This document shows, piece after piece, positions 54,113 through 63,880 of a stretch of DNA of 64,000 bases. Each line of letters starts with the position of its first letter. The stretch's first letter is position 1. The notes under the pieces are model-generated. The model was not told the DNA's origin. It did no database searches and saw only the letters and a program-made list of their open reading frames with translations. The DNA comes from Nostoc sp. XA010 (lineage in GTDB: Bacteria > Cyanobacteriota > Cyanobacteriia > Cyanobacteriales > Nostocaceae): positions 41,904 through 105,903 of the forward strand of contig NZ_JAIVFX010000021.1 of NCBI RefSeq assembly GCF_020829625.1, given 5' to 3'. The position numbers and the translations under genes are program-made.

Positions 54113-55555
54113 ATGATTAAGTTTTTAGTACGTGCGCTGTTTGCTACATTATGGTTAACTGTATTTTTGAACTTGTTCACTTCTGTTGCCCTTGCACAAA
54201 GAACTTATGAGCCAACAACTGAATCGCTATCGAAGCATGAAGTTCCAGACTGGTTCAAGGATGCGAAACTCGGAATTTTCATCCATTGGGGGGTATATTC
54301 TGTACCTGGCTATGCACCACTAACTGGGGAACTGAACAAAGTCGTTGCAGAGCGTGGTTGGGAATATTGGTTTGAGAACAACCCTTACTCGGAATGGTAT
54401 TACAACTCCATGAAACTTGAGGGCAGCCCTACCTATAACTACCATCGTACAACCTATGGTGAAGGCTTCACCTATGATGACTTTATTCCCAGATTTAATG
54501 CAGCCATAACAAATTGGAACCCCTCGAAATGGGCAAAATTATTCTCTAAAGTGGGTGCGCGGTACGTTGTACTAACAACGAAGCATCATGATGGCTTTTT
54601 GTTGTGGCCTAGTAAAACTAGAAACCAGCCAGGGCGAGTAGCAACACGCGATATTGTAGGCGAACTAACACAAGCTGTTCGCCAAGAAGGTATGCGTATG
54701 GGTGTGTATTACTCTGGTGGTATTGATTGGTCTTTCAAAGATACAACAATCACAGACTTCAACGCGCTGCTAGGAGCAATCATTCAGGAAAAAGCCTATG
54801 CAGACTATGCGAATGCTCATTGGCGCGAATTGATTGATCGCTATCAGCCATCTATATTATGGAATGATCTTGGCTACCCTATTGGGCAAGCCAATGAAAT
54901 TATGTCCTACTTTTACAATCGCGTACCCGATGGTGTGGTGAATGACCGTTTTGATTTAGGTGGTCAGTTAGGGTTGCACTTTGACTTTTCCACACCTGAG
55001 TATAGCCAGCTCACACAAATAGAACCTCTTAAATGGGAAAGTACAAGGGGTTTAGGTTACTCATTCGGCTATAACCAAAATGATACTGATTTGAACATGA
55101 TTTCGGTAGATGAACTAGTTGACTTATTTGTAGATATTGTTAGTAAAAATGGGAATTTATTGCTGAACATTGGGCCAAAGGCTGATGGTTCAATATCCAA
55201 AGTACAGCTTGAAAGATTAGAAGGCTTGGGTAAATGGCTAGATGTGAATAGTAAAGCAATCTTTGGCTCACGCTATTGGATACGAGCAGAAGATTTAACT
55301 CCAGAACGTATTCGAGTGCGCTACACCACTAATAAAGGAAAATTATATGCAATATTGCTTGATGAGCCAACGTTTGGAAAGGTTACTATTCCAGGAATAA
55401 TTTTGCCGAAAAAAGCAAATATTACGATGCTAGGTTTTGGAAATAAACTGAAGTGGCAGCAGTACAATCAGAATTTATCCATAACACTACCGCACAAGTC
55501 TTTAGTCAAAAAATCACCAGCTTACACATTAGAGATTAGCTGTATGCCTCTATAA
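54113..55555 (+). CDS. secreted alpha-L-fucosidase (GH29)
   Basis: The ATG at 54113, with AAGGAACC ahead of it, gives a clean signal peptide (MIKFLVRALFATLWLTVFLN to ALAQ). An ATG at 54074 would add 13 residues and is less likely. The GH29 domain shows DWFKDAKLGIFIHWGVYSVP, VLTTKHHDGFLLWPS, GVYYSGGIDWSF and the nucleophile block SILWNDLGYP (Asp). GNLLLNIGPKADGS closes the barrel, and a beta domain follows to the end (about 400-480). It releases fucose from glycans outside the cytoplasm. The 350 bp upstream hold no other gene. Confidence 0.92.
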   Translation: MIKFLVRALFATLWLTVFLNLFTSVALAQRTYEPTTESLSKHEVPDWFKDAKLGIFIHWGVYSVPGYAPLTGELNKVVAERGWEYWFENNPYSEWYYNSMKLEGSPTYNYHRTTYGEGFTYDDFIPRFNAAITNWNPSKWAKLFSKVGARYVVLTTKHHDGFLLWPSKTRNQPGRVATRDIVGELTQAVRQEGMRMGVYYSGGIDWSFKDTTITDFNALLGAIIQEKAYADYANAHWRELIDRYQPSILWNDLGYPIGQANEIMSYFYNRVPDGVVNDRFDLGGQLGLHFDFSTPEYSQLTQIEPLKWESTRGLGYSFGYNQNDTDLNMISVDELVDLFVDIVSKNGNLLLNIGPKADGSISKVQLERLEGLGKWLDVNSKAIFGSRYWIRAEDLTPERIRVRYTTNKGKLYAILLDEPTFGKVTIPGIILPKKANITMLGFGNKLKWQQYNQNLSITLPHKSLVKKSPAYTLEISCMPL

Positions 55556-55651
55556 TCTGATTCAGAATTTAGAAACATCTTTGATTAAAGAAGAAACAAG
55601 GCTTACAGCTTATTTTTTAATAGAAGATGTTTCCTGAAGCTAAACTTTTCA

Positions 55652-55803
55652 ATTGAATATCATACTTTGAATGGCTTCTGGCGCGCCTTGACGAATACCA
55701 CTTTCATAAGTTTTTGACCGATCTCGTGAGACGACTTTGACACCAGGGTGAGCTTTTAACCATTCTGCTAAGGTTTCCGCCAAGGCATCTTTTAGTAGAG
55801 CAA
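55652..55803 (-). mobile_element. ISL3-family transposase remnant
   Basis: One minus-strand frame reads ALLKDALAETLAEWLKAHPG followed by VKVVSRDRSKTYESGIRQGA and PEAIQ, matching the conserved WLxxHPGVxVVSRDRSxxYxxGxxxGAPxAIQ region of ISL3 transposases. Both ends are missing, and flanking DNA (to 55910) is degenerate. It is an inactive fragment. Confidence 0.78.
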
Positions 55804-55918
55804 TTGGTCTCAGCCAAGATCACCAAAAGTTGCCAAGAACCCAACTGTAGGGCTAAACTCAGTAAATTGATCAACCCTGTAACTTGGTACACCCTTTCTT
55901 GCCAACACTTTGAATTAC

Positions 55919-56560
55919 TTACAAATTGACAATCCCTCGTTTAACAGCAATAATCACAGCTTGAGTGCGATCGCTGACTCCCAATTTACTTAAAATTCGA
56001 TTAATGTGAGATTTGACGGTGCTTTCACCGATACTCAAACTACTACTAATTTCTAAATTACTCATTCCTCGCGCCATTAAACGGACTACATCTAGCTCTC
56101 GTTCACTCAGCAGTTCTGGATTGCTCATCCTCTGTACGAGTTTGGCCCCCACTTCTGGTGGAATATACTGCTGGCCTCGATGAATCGTGCGAATGGCACT
56201 CAGAAGTTCGTTAAATTTAGCATCTTTGAGCAAATATCCTTTAGCAGCTAGCTGCCTGTAAACCACGATAGATATCTTCGTCACCATCGTAGGTAGTTAG
56301 CACAACAATTCGGGCAGATGGAAATTCAGCACAAATAGCAGTAATGGCTTCAACTCCTGCCATCTGCGGCATTCGTAAATCCATGAGCGTTACATCTGGT
56401 TGGTATTCACGAAAAAGAGCGATCGCTTGTTGTCCATCTTCTGCTTGAGCAATCACCGCCATCTCTGGATCGTGTCGCGGTTAATGATGGTTGCTAATCC
56501 TTGCCTAAGAATGGAATGATCGTCAACAATCAGAACCCGAATAGTCGTTGATTGGCTCAT
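55919..56560 (-). pseudogene. NarL/LuxR-type response regulator with two frameshifts
   Basis: The ATG at 56560 starts MSQSTTIRVLIVDDHSILRQ, then the frame shifts near 56465-56480. The next frame continues MAVIAQAEDGQQAIALFREY with VTLMDLRMPQM (phospho-Asp). A second shift falls at AGCTAGCT (56246-56253), after which AAKGYLLKDAKFNELLSAIR and the helix-turn-helix ERELDVVRLMARGMSNLEIS follow. Removing one AGCT restores the second join. It sits downstream of the kinase gene on the same strand and would have been its partner. As it stands no full receiver-HTH protein can be made. Confidence 0.85.
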
Positions 56561-56753
56561 AATTATTAATAAATTAAAAGTACAGACTTATACCAATTCA
56601 AAATTCAAAATTTTCGCGCAATGTCTCGTAAAGAAGAAATCCCGATTTAGCATGGGTTTCAAAGTTGGCATCGATACTCATTCTTTTTTTAAATTGGTAT
56701 TAGAACTTGAATCACTACACATTACGTTTAAAATGTTGCTGGTTTAATAATTC

Positions 56754-58031
56754 TTAATTTCGATTGACAATGACAACAATTTCTGTTCCTTGTCCAGGTT
56801 GGCTCTGAATTGTTAGTTGCGCTCCAAGGTGTTCTGCCCGCTCGCTCATTCCCAACAATCCAAATCCGCCAATATCTGAGATCGTAGCAACCCCAAAGCC
56901 CCGTCCATCATCTTTAACGCGCAGGATACATTCTGTGTTCTCATACACCAATTCGACACGAATTTCGCCAGCATCAGCGTATTTAATGGCATTGGTTAAT
57001 GCTTCCTGTCCAATTCGTAGTAAATTATTTTCAACCTCGGCAGGCATTGGATAGGCTGTGCCTTTGATTTGGTAGATTAGAGCGGTATCAGCAGCAGCTC
57101 TCATTTGAGTTACAAGGCGATGAAGGGCGCTATCTAAATTGCCCTCCTCCAATAGCTGAGAGCGGAGTGCTGACACTGAGCGACGCGCCTCAGCAAGTCC
57201 AGTTCGTGCTAGTTCATCAATTATTTCCAGGTGTGCCTGTGTCGCTTCTATATCGTCCGCTAGCACTTGGGTTGCAGCTCCTACTTGCACAAGAATGCCT
57301 GTGAAGGACTGGGCTAGCGTATCGTGAATTTCCCGTGCCATGCGGTTGCGTTCTTCCAGAATTGAGGCTTGCTCGGCACGTTTTTGATCACTAATGTCTG
57401 TAATTAGACTGTAGAATCCTCTCACTTGAGCATTGCGATCGCAATCCGGGATCAAGGTCGCACTAATGGATCTTTTACCAAGTGAAAAGGGAATTTCTGC
57501 TTCCAGGGTGACAGTTTGCCCTTCAAACACTTGATTGATAAACGGCTCAACCCGTTGATAAACCGTTTCACCCACGAGATCATGAACAGAATTGCCCAAA
57601 ATCTCATCTCGACTACGGTTAAACCAGACCTCATAGGTGCGGTTGAGAAACCGATAGCGCTGATTTGCATCCACGTAGCTGATCAAAGCAGGCAGAGCGT
57701 CGGTGATTAGTCGTAATTCCTGTTCTCGCTGGCGCAGTGCTGCTTCACTTTTCTGTAAAGCTGCCGTTCGTTCTGTAACCTGTTGCTCCAAGGTACGGTT
57801 ATAATTCGCCACGAGGTGTTCTGCTTGTTTGCGCTCTGTGATATCTTCAAAGGCTGCGATCGCATAAGCTACCTTGCCATGTTCGTCAAAAACGGGGGTT
57901 CCCCAAGCCTCCACTGGAATAATTTTGTTATTTTGGTGAATGTCTATATCATCAACCGTAGTGCGTTCGCCGCTCAATGCCCGGATAATTGGCAGTTTTT
58001 CAGTAGGATAGATTTGATCCGTTCCCATCAC
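56754..58031 (-). CDS. PAS-PAS HisKA_3 histidine kinase, C-terminal part of a former hybrid kinase
   Basis: The 425-residue frame opens inside a PAS domain (YPTEKLPIIRALSGERTTVD), continues with its PAC part AIAAFEDITERKQAE, a second PAS (ITDALPALISYVDANQRYRF), the HisKA_3 dimerisation motif RNRMAREIHDTLAQSFTGIL and HATPase blocks DDGRGFGVATI and GGFGLLGMSERAEHLGAQL. This is the NarX-like kinase type that pairs with NarL regulators. The start lies mid-domain, so the gene has lost its 5' part. Matching sensor pieces lie upstream at 58108-58835. Kinase catalysis may still be possible; its input is uncertain. Confidence 0.78.
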   Translation of the reverse strand: MMGTDQIYPTEKLPIIRALSGERTTVDDIDIHQNNKIIPVEAWGTPVFDEHGKVAYAIAAFEDITERKQAEHLVANYNRTLEQQVTERTAALQKSEAALRQREQELRLITDALPALISYVDANQRYRFLNRTYEVWFNRSRDEILGNSVHDLVGETVYQRVEPFINQVFEGQTVTLEAEIPFSLGKRSISATLIPDCDRNAQVRGFYSLITDISDQKRAEQASILEERNRMAREIHDTLAQSFTGILVQVGAATQVLADDIEATQAHLEIIDELARTGLAEARRSVSALRSQLLEEGNLDSALHRLVTQMRAAADTALIYQIKGTAYPMPAEVENNLLRIGQEALTNAIKYADAGEIRVELVYENTECILRVKDDGRGFGVATISDIGGFGLLGMSERAEHLGAQLTIQSQPGQGTEIVVIVNRN

Positions 58032-58107
58032 ATCTGTCTTGACTGATTTTGGTCTTGGGGCCTTTCTGAGTACTCAGGTACTTTTGGCAGTCCATCTAAA
58101 TCTGCTT

Positions 58108-58835
58108 TTAATTGCTGTCGTAGCTTTGCTTTGTATCTGCTGGCAGCACCGCTTCACTTAAATTGTTGAGAAAAAGCAGCTTTAAGACTTGCATTCGCGT
58201 AGCGTCTCCGTTGGCGCAGCCTCCCGCAAGGAAGGAGACTCGCTCTGGTGTAAATGCCCCAGCCGCTAATTGATTTTCTAGATACAACACGCCAACGAGC
58301 TTACTTTGATTCAGTAGTGGCAAACATAAGATTGATTGAGTTTGATGGTGCTGAATGTATGGTTGATATCTTTATGAATAACATTGGCTGTATGGATTCT
58401 GCCCAGAATGTCGCAAACAGCGATCGCAAGACCTAAAAAAGTGGATAAAGGCATGGGGCAGAAGATATCTGGGCGTTTGTGCATCCATTGTTCTAAAGAC
58501 TCTCCCCCAAAATCTTCTAAGAGAATCACTAGAGTGCGTTGATAGTCCTGCTGGCTGTATGCCTTGACAACTCCTTCCAGATTGAGGGAACGAGTAATTT
58601 TATATTCCTGTCTATAGCGGGTTATTTCTTGAGGTGAGGGATAATCAAGCTTTAGCATTTTGACGACGATCCCTACTCCATCGTCTCTAATGCCCCGATA
58701 CACCAGAGAATTAGAACTTTCGTATATTTTTTCTTGGATGGCAATACCAGGTAGAGCAATCATAAAGCCTTTCTGGAGAATCTGCTCTGGCCGATACTGG
58801 AAATATCTGCTTTTCATCTCGAAGGATGGTATCAA
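58108..58835 (-). pseudogene. N-terminal Ser/Thr kinase plus GAF remnants of a hybrid kinase
   Basis: From 58835 the frame encodes a kinase N-lobe (LPGIAIQEKIYESSNSLVYR, VVKMLKLDYPSPQEITRYR) up to LGRIHTANVIHKDIN, where the catalytic loop should continue. It then jumps into a GAF piece (LPLLNQSKLVGVLYLENQLA, AGAFTPERV) in another frame. A repeat (58196-58246) is inserted after RVSFL. The AAA-ATPase-like middle of such about 1800-residue cyanobacterial hybrid kinases is gone. The remains point to the same ancestral gene as 56754-58031. Confidence 0.78.
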
Positions 58836-59109
58836 TTAACTGACAAACTACTGTTGAGAATGGCACTAAGAAAAGCTCTAAGCTATACAGGATAAGCGCT
58901 ATAGATTTTAAAGCTATTAAACAGTGTCGGGACGGGGCAGGCGATTTTCCTTGATGAAGTGTTGCGATCTAATGAAGTTTGCTCCTGGCGTAACCAGGAG
59001 CCTTGTTGGGATGCCTGTGGCGATAACACTATGCTATGCCTAACTCTAGACAGTGCAAAGATGTACGGCTTGTCCAAAAAAATTTTAGGTAGGAAAAGCT
59101 TACTCGTTC

Positions 59110-59976
59110 ATGAAATACTTTCAAAAAGACGAGCAAGCAAACATCATAAATACTACTGTGACACTACGAGTACAAATCCTCAAGGATAAATTTAATCAAA
59201 GTCTGGGACTACCTTTTAAAGAATTATTGCAGGAATCTGCAATTAAGCAAGCAATCTCTGAGCTAAAAATTAAATATAAAAAGCGGTTATTTGACCCAGT
59301 TGTAACCTTGTGGGCATTTTTATCGCAGGTTTTAGATACTGACAAAACTTGCCATAATGCCGTGAGTAAAATAATTGCACCTAAAAGCAGAATCAGAGGT
59401 AGAAGTTCCGTCAACAGATACAAGCGGATATTGTCAAGCTAGAGCAAGACTCCCAGAGAAGTTATTAGAAAAACTTTTCAATGACTCAGCACAAAATCTA
59501 GAAGAAAAAATTGCAGAAGAATATTTATGGTGTGGTCGAAATGTGAAAGTAATAGATGGCTCAACTGCCTTAATGCCGGACACTGTAGAAAACCAAAAAG
59601 CATACCCGCAACCCAGTAGTCAAAAGTCGGGATATTTATGTTGATTTGCTGGCTTACAATCTACTTCGTAGCTTAATGTGGTCGGCAGGTACTACTTATA
59701 CGACTCCTCCTTTGCGCCTATCGTTGCAAGGTACTCGCCACCATTTAATTAACTTTATTCCCAAACTAGAGGCTGCTGATTCTAAACAACGCCTAAGACT
59801 TTATCGCACTTTGCTGAAAGTTATTGTTCACAAGGCTGTTCCTGACCGTCCCGGTCGTAGTGAACCACGAGTCCGTAAACGTCGCCCCAAAATTTACCCC
59901 TTGATGACGAAACCCCGGCATGAATGGGAGCAAGCAATTGCAAACGGCTTAAACCACAAGCGTTTCAGCTTTTCTT
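59110..59976 (+). mobile_element. IS4-family transposase remnant
   Basis: An N-terminal frame (59110-59442: LRVQILKDKFNQSLGLPFKE, RLFDPVVTLWAFLSQVLDTD) shifts into SEVEVPSTDTSGYCQARARL and then VKVIDGSTALMPDTVENQKA. After an internal deletion, 59646-59976 encodes YNLLRSLMWSAGTTYTTPPL, FIPKLEAADSKQRLRLYR and KRRPKIYPLMTKPRHE, the C-terminus. All parts follow one IS4-type transposase. It has at least one frameshift and one deletion, so it is inactive. Terminal repeats were not recognised. From 58836 to 59109 no gene is clear. Confidence 0.8.
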
Positions 59977-60435
59977 AGTGCCATTCGAGACTGCACCCGT
60001 GAATCCCGAATCAGAGTGGGCATAGCCGGGGGGAGCGAATAGAATCGGGCCGAAGAAGAACTGAAAATCTGGCGCAGCCTCCAGATTACCCTCGCTGTGT
60101 AAAAATAATCCGGCTTCAACCCCATTACTGGTGATAGCAGGGTGTACATCTTGAGTGGTCTGTTGAACTACAGTAACGAGAATGTAGTCTTGGAGGTTTT
60201 GACCGACACCCGGCAAATCAACCACTACACAAATCCCCATTGCTTGCAAGTGTTTTGCATCCCCAATGCCGGAAAGCATCAGCAGCTTGGGCGAATCGAA
60301 CGCACCCGCACTTAAAATCACTTCGGAGTTGACCCTGACTTGGTGCAACATTCCTTCATGCAGATATTCCACCCCAACAGCGCGGGTTTCCTCAAATAAT
60401 AACCGAGTCACCAATGCACCTGTCATCGTCGTCAA
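59965..60435 (-). pseudogene. GMC oxidoreductase fragment (middle part)
   Basis: The frame encodes 156 residues nearly identical in order to the middle of the intact GMC gene at 62081-63658: GALVTRLLFEETRAVGVEYL, SEVILSAGAFDSPKLLMLSG and DLPGVGQNLQDYILVTVV. The FAD-binding N-terminus and catalytic C-terminus are absent. The IS4 remnant abuts one end and the IS630 remnant the other. It is a broken tandem duplicate. Confidence 0.88.
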
Positions 60436-60749
60436 TTTCTGACGAAACAGTTCGCCAGACTCTTAAAAAAACGATGTCAAGCCGTGGTTGAAAGAACAAT
60501 AGTCGAATTGTACAAAAATTAGAGTTTCACTACACCCCTAAACATGCAAGTTGGTTAAATCAAGTAGAGATTGAGTTATCTGTTTTATCTCGTCAATGTT
60601 TAGAGCGACGAATCCCAGATATACAAACATTATCCACTGAAATTGCTACTTGGGAAAAGCAACGCAATCTCCAACGCACTAGCGTCTATTGGCACTTTCA
60701 AACTACAGACGCACGGAGGAAGATGGAACGATTATACCCGACTGTGTGA
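60436..60749 (+). mobile_element. IS630-family transposase remnant
   Basis: The 5' part SDETVRQTLKK is followed by a frameshift or deletion, then LEFHYTPKHASWLNQVEIEL, SVLSRQCLERRIPDIQTLST and ending RKMERLYPTV with a TGA at 60747-60749. These match the C-terminal half of IS630 transposases (HYTPKHxSWLNxxEIELSVL). The N-terminal half is missing. It lies between two GMC fragments and probably marks an old insertion. Confidence 0.82.
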
Positions 60750-60880
60750 CCCAGCAAATTTGCCTTGGCAGACTACTAGGTTCTATAGAAGTTCATAAGC
60801 CCCTCTAAGGGAAACCTTCCGGTACACCCAGGATTTCGTCGCCAATTTCGCTAGAGATGCGATTGAACTTGGAGATTAAG

Positions 60881-61000
60881 TTTATTGGCAATGCGTTGTG
60901 AGGTACGCTCCGCTTTAATTAAATCTGCTGCTTTTTCGCCAATCATGATGGTGGGTACGTTCGTATTTCCCGTGGTCATCGTGGGCATGATGGACGAAAG
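60881..61000 (-). pseudogene. GMC oxidoreductase fragment (C-terminal end)
   Basis: The minus-strand frame reads SSIMPTMTTGNTNVPTIMIG and EKAADLIKAERTSQRIAN, aligning with the last 45 residues of the intact GMC gene (62109-62235). It is separated from the middle fragment by the IS630 remnant and in an order (C-terminus upstream) that cannot come from one simple insertion, so at least two duplicate copies decayed here. Confidence 0.8.
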
Positions 61001-61063
61001 GCTGGCAGGCTTACGACCGACAATTCGTTCATCAATAGCGTGAAGCTCACTGTTACTGCCAGG

Positions 61064-61999
61064 TCAAGCCAGCAGGCGCAACGATTCATTCCAGAGCCGA
61101 TCAGCATTGTCTGGGTTCAGGGCGTAGGGGGCAACTCCGCTCATATAGCCGTTCCCGTTGGTGACGAGAGTGGCTTCATTGCAGTCCTCGAAATAGCGTC
61201 CGCCAACGCCTTTTAGTAGTGGAGAGGTTGCCAACAGAACGGAAGTTGCCGCACCCTGCGCTATTGTCTTCTGCCGCTCAGGTGGGGTTCTAAGACCGCC
61301 CGTATGACGCTGGAGGTTGGTTGCGATCGCTCCGGGCATCAGGGCATTAGCGGTAATGCCATCCTTGAACCAGCGTGCAGTAGCACCCACAGCAAAGAGG
61401 ATGCTTGCAGTCTTGGACTGTCCATACGCCAACCACGGATCATAAGGACGGAACATGAAGTGAATATCATCGAACACAATGGGCGACATCAGGTGCCCGC
61501 TAGAACTAACCGACACGATACGGGCGGCACCCTCTGCAGCGAGAGCATCGTGTAGTCCGAGCGCTAGGGCAAACTGTCCGAGATAGTTAGTGGCAAATTG
61601 CATCTCCCAGTCTTCGGGTGTGCGCTGTTCGGGCAGTGCCATTACCCCTGCATTATTAACGAGGATGTGCAGCGGCTCACGCCAGGCAGCAATGAACTTG
61701 GCAATTGAGTTGCGATCGCTTAAATCAAGCGGAGCAACATGAATATTCCGGTTCCCAGTAGTAGCCATAATGTCAGCCGCGACTTGCGCTCCAGCATCGG
61801 TATTACGCACAGCTAGTGTGACGATCGCTCCAGTTTGAGCCAGTGCCCGCGCCGTTTCTACGCCGATGCCCGATGCGGCTCCCGTAACGATCGCCCGCTT
61901 GCCGGAAAGATCAATTCCTTCTACGACCTCGGCGGCGGTGGAATGTCGTCCGAATGGTGTTGTAATCAGTGCCATTGTGTATTCCTTTACAGAGGTCAA
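61064..61999 (-). CDS. short-chain dehydrogenase/reductase
   Basis: The 311-residue protein has KRAIVTGAASGIGVETARAL (Gly-rich NAD(P) loop), LHILVNNAGVMALPEQRTPE (NNAG), IVSVSSSGHL (Ser) and WLAYGQSKTASILFA (Tyr-x-x-x-Lys). It resembles retinol-dehydrogenase-like SDRs. An alternative ATG at 61975 (MALITTPFGRHSTAAEVV) may be the true start. It lies between GMC genes on the same strand, so the enzymes may act in sequence on an alcohol. Confidence 0.9.
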   Translation of the reverse strand: MTSVKEYTMALITTPFGRHSTAAEVVEGIDLSGKRAIVTGAASGIGVETARALAQTGAIVTLAVRNTDAGAQVAADIMATTGNRNIHVAPLDLSDRNSIAKFIAAWREPLHILVNNAGVMALPEQRTPEDWEMQFATNYLGQFALALGLHDALAAEGAARIVSVSSSGHLMSPIVFDDIHFMFRPYDPWLAYGQSKTASILFAVGATARWFKDGITANALMPGAIATNLQRHTGGLRTPPERQKTIAQGAATSVLLATSPLLKGVGGRYFEDCNEATLVTNGNGYMSGVAPYALNPDNADRLWNESLRLLA

Positions 62000-62080
62000 G
62001 TGTTCTGTTTGCCTAACATCGACCGATAAACGCTCAACAGGTATGATAATCTGAGATTGATCAAAGACAATCGCCCGTTT

Positions 62081-63658
62081 CTAAATAGATGAATACGCCG
62101 GATTTTGGACGTTAGATTTGCTGAGAACCGTTCGTGCTGTGCGACCTGCTTTAATTAAATCCGCTGCCTTCTCACCAATCATGATGGTGGGTGCGTTCGT
62201 ATTTCCGGTCGTGATGGTGGGCATGATGGAGGCATCTACAACCCGTAACCCTTCAATTCCATGTACCCGCAACTCAGGATCGACCACTGCCATTGAATCA
62301 ATGCCCATTTTGCAAGTGCCAACAGGATGCCACACTGTGCTGCAATTGTTGCGGATATAAGCAACGAGTGCTTCATCACTCTGAACCTCAGCACCTGGAG
62401 CAATTTCTGCACCACGAAACTCATCAAAAAAATTGCTATGAAACAATTGCCGCATTAATTTAATTCCCTCAACCAGCTTCTTCACATCGGTTTCATTTTG
62501 CAGATAGTTCATCTGCAAAATCGGTGTGTCTTTAGGATCAGGCGTTCGCAAACCGACACTGCCAATATTTTGCAGATGGGTCAAAGCGACTGCACCGGTA
62601 AATCCAAATGCCGCTGGAGCATAGCCAGGGGGTAAGAGCTGAATGGAACCGAATAGAAACTGTAAATCGGGTGCAACCGCTGAATTCCACTTGCTATGCA
62701 AAAATAATCCAGCTTCCCCGATACTACTGGTGCTGGCAAAGTGTAAATCCTGAGTTGCCTGGTATACCACAGGAGAGAAAATGTGGTCTTGCAGGTTTTG
62801 CCCAACACCTGGCAGATCGACGACAACAGGAATCCCTAATGTTTGTAGGTGTGCTGCATCCCCAATGCCGGAAAGCATTAGCAGCTTGGGCGAATCGAAC
62901 GCGCCCGCACTTAAAATCACTTCCCGCTCAACCCTGACTTGGTGCAGCATTCCCTCGTGCAGATATTCCACCCCAACGGTGCGGGTTCCCTCAAACAACA
63001 ATCGAGTCACCAATGCCCCAGTCGTTATGGTCAAATTGCGACGCTGGAGAATAGGCACAAGGAACGCAGCAGCAGCACTGTGCCGTTTACCCTCCTTGGT
63101 AGTTTGCTGATAGAGTCCGGCTCCTTCCTGCTGCGTACCATTGAAATCAGGATTGTAGTCAAATCCCATTGCCACACATGCCTCTACAAATCGTTGAGAA
63201 GTTGCAGTAGGCGCAATGGGATCGGTAACGCTCAACTCCCCATCAACTCCGTGGTAGGCGGAGGCACCGCGTTGCTGGTGTTCAGATTTCTTGAAATAAG
63301 GCAAGACATCCTGGTAACTCCAACCGGGATTTCCCAACTCCTGCCAGTGGTCATAATCGTGATGATTGCCTCGGACATACATCATGAAATTAATCGAACT
63401 GCTGCCTCCTAAGACTTTGCCACGGGAACAAAAGATTTTGCGATTATTCAAGAAGGGTTCTGGTTCAGAGAAATAGCTCCAGTCCACCTCTGAGCCTAGT
63501 AGATTGACGCACTGCGCTGGGATGAAAATCTCTGGTTTCGTATCTGGGTTACCCGCTTCGAGTAGTAACACAGTTGTGTCATTGTCTTCGGTTAGACGAT
63601 TGGCAACCACACAACCTGCTGACCCTGCACCGATTACAATGTAGTCATAATTAGTCAT
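62081..63658 (-). CDS. GMC-family FAD oxidoreductase (choline dehydrogenase-like)
   Basis: The 525-residue flavoenzyme oxidises an alcohol. It has NYDYIVIGAGSAGCVVANRL (FAD loop), VLGGSSSINFMMYVRGNHHD (GMC signature 1), SAGAFDSPKLLMLSGIGDA (signature 2) and the C-terminal catalytic His region TVWHPVGTCKMG with TITTGNTNAPTIMIGEKAAD. The length is complete. The start ATG at 63658 follows AGAGGAAGAG. Substrate unknown. Two degraded relatives lie downstream beyond the SDR gene. Confidence 0.93.
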   Translation of the reverse strand: MTNYDYIVIGAGSAGCVVANRLTEDNDTTVLLLEAGNPDTKPEIFIPAQCVNLLGSEVDWSYFSEPEPFLNNRKIFCSRGKVLGGSSSINFMMYVRGNHHDYDHWQELGNPGWSYQDVLPYFKKSEHQQRGASAYHGVDGELSVTDPIAPTATSQRFVEACVAMGFDYNPDFNGTQQEGAGLYQQTTKEGKRHSAAAAFLVPILQRRNLTITTGALVTRLLFEGTRTVGVEYLHEGMLHQVRVEREVILSAGAFDSPKLLMLSGIGDAAHLQTLGIPVVVDLPGVGQNLQDHIFSPVVYQATQDLHFASTSSIGEAGLFLHSKWNSAVAPDLQFLFGSIQLLPPGYAPAAFGFTGAVALTHLQNIGSVGLRTPDPKDTPILQMNYLQNETDVKKLVEGIKLMRQLFHSNFFDEFRGAEIAPGAEVQSDEALVAYIRNNCSTVWHPVGTCKMGIDSMAVVDPELRVHGIEGLRVVDASIMPTITTGNTNAPTIMIGEKAADLIKAGRTARTVLSKSNVQNPAYSSI

Positions 63659-63880
63659 AAAGTTCTCTTCCTCTGTTATCTACAATGGATAAATGGAGTC
63701 AAGAATGAATTCATTTAAAGAGCGATTGCTGAGATACTGTTAGTTATTTGATTTACAACACCCGATCTGCTGAATTTAACTGCGTACCAATGGTGTATCC
63801 ACCAAATGTTCTGCCAGAAACCAAACTTGCGTCTCATTGGTTCGCAGGACTTAGCTCACTAACAAATCGTTAAATTGGGA

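Noticed and set aside
62939..63412. 157-codon plus-strand frame
   Set aside because: Shadow of the intact GMC oxidoreductase gene on the opposite strand.
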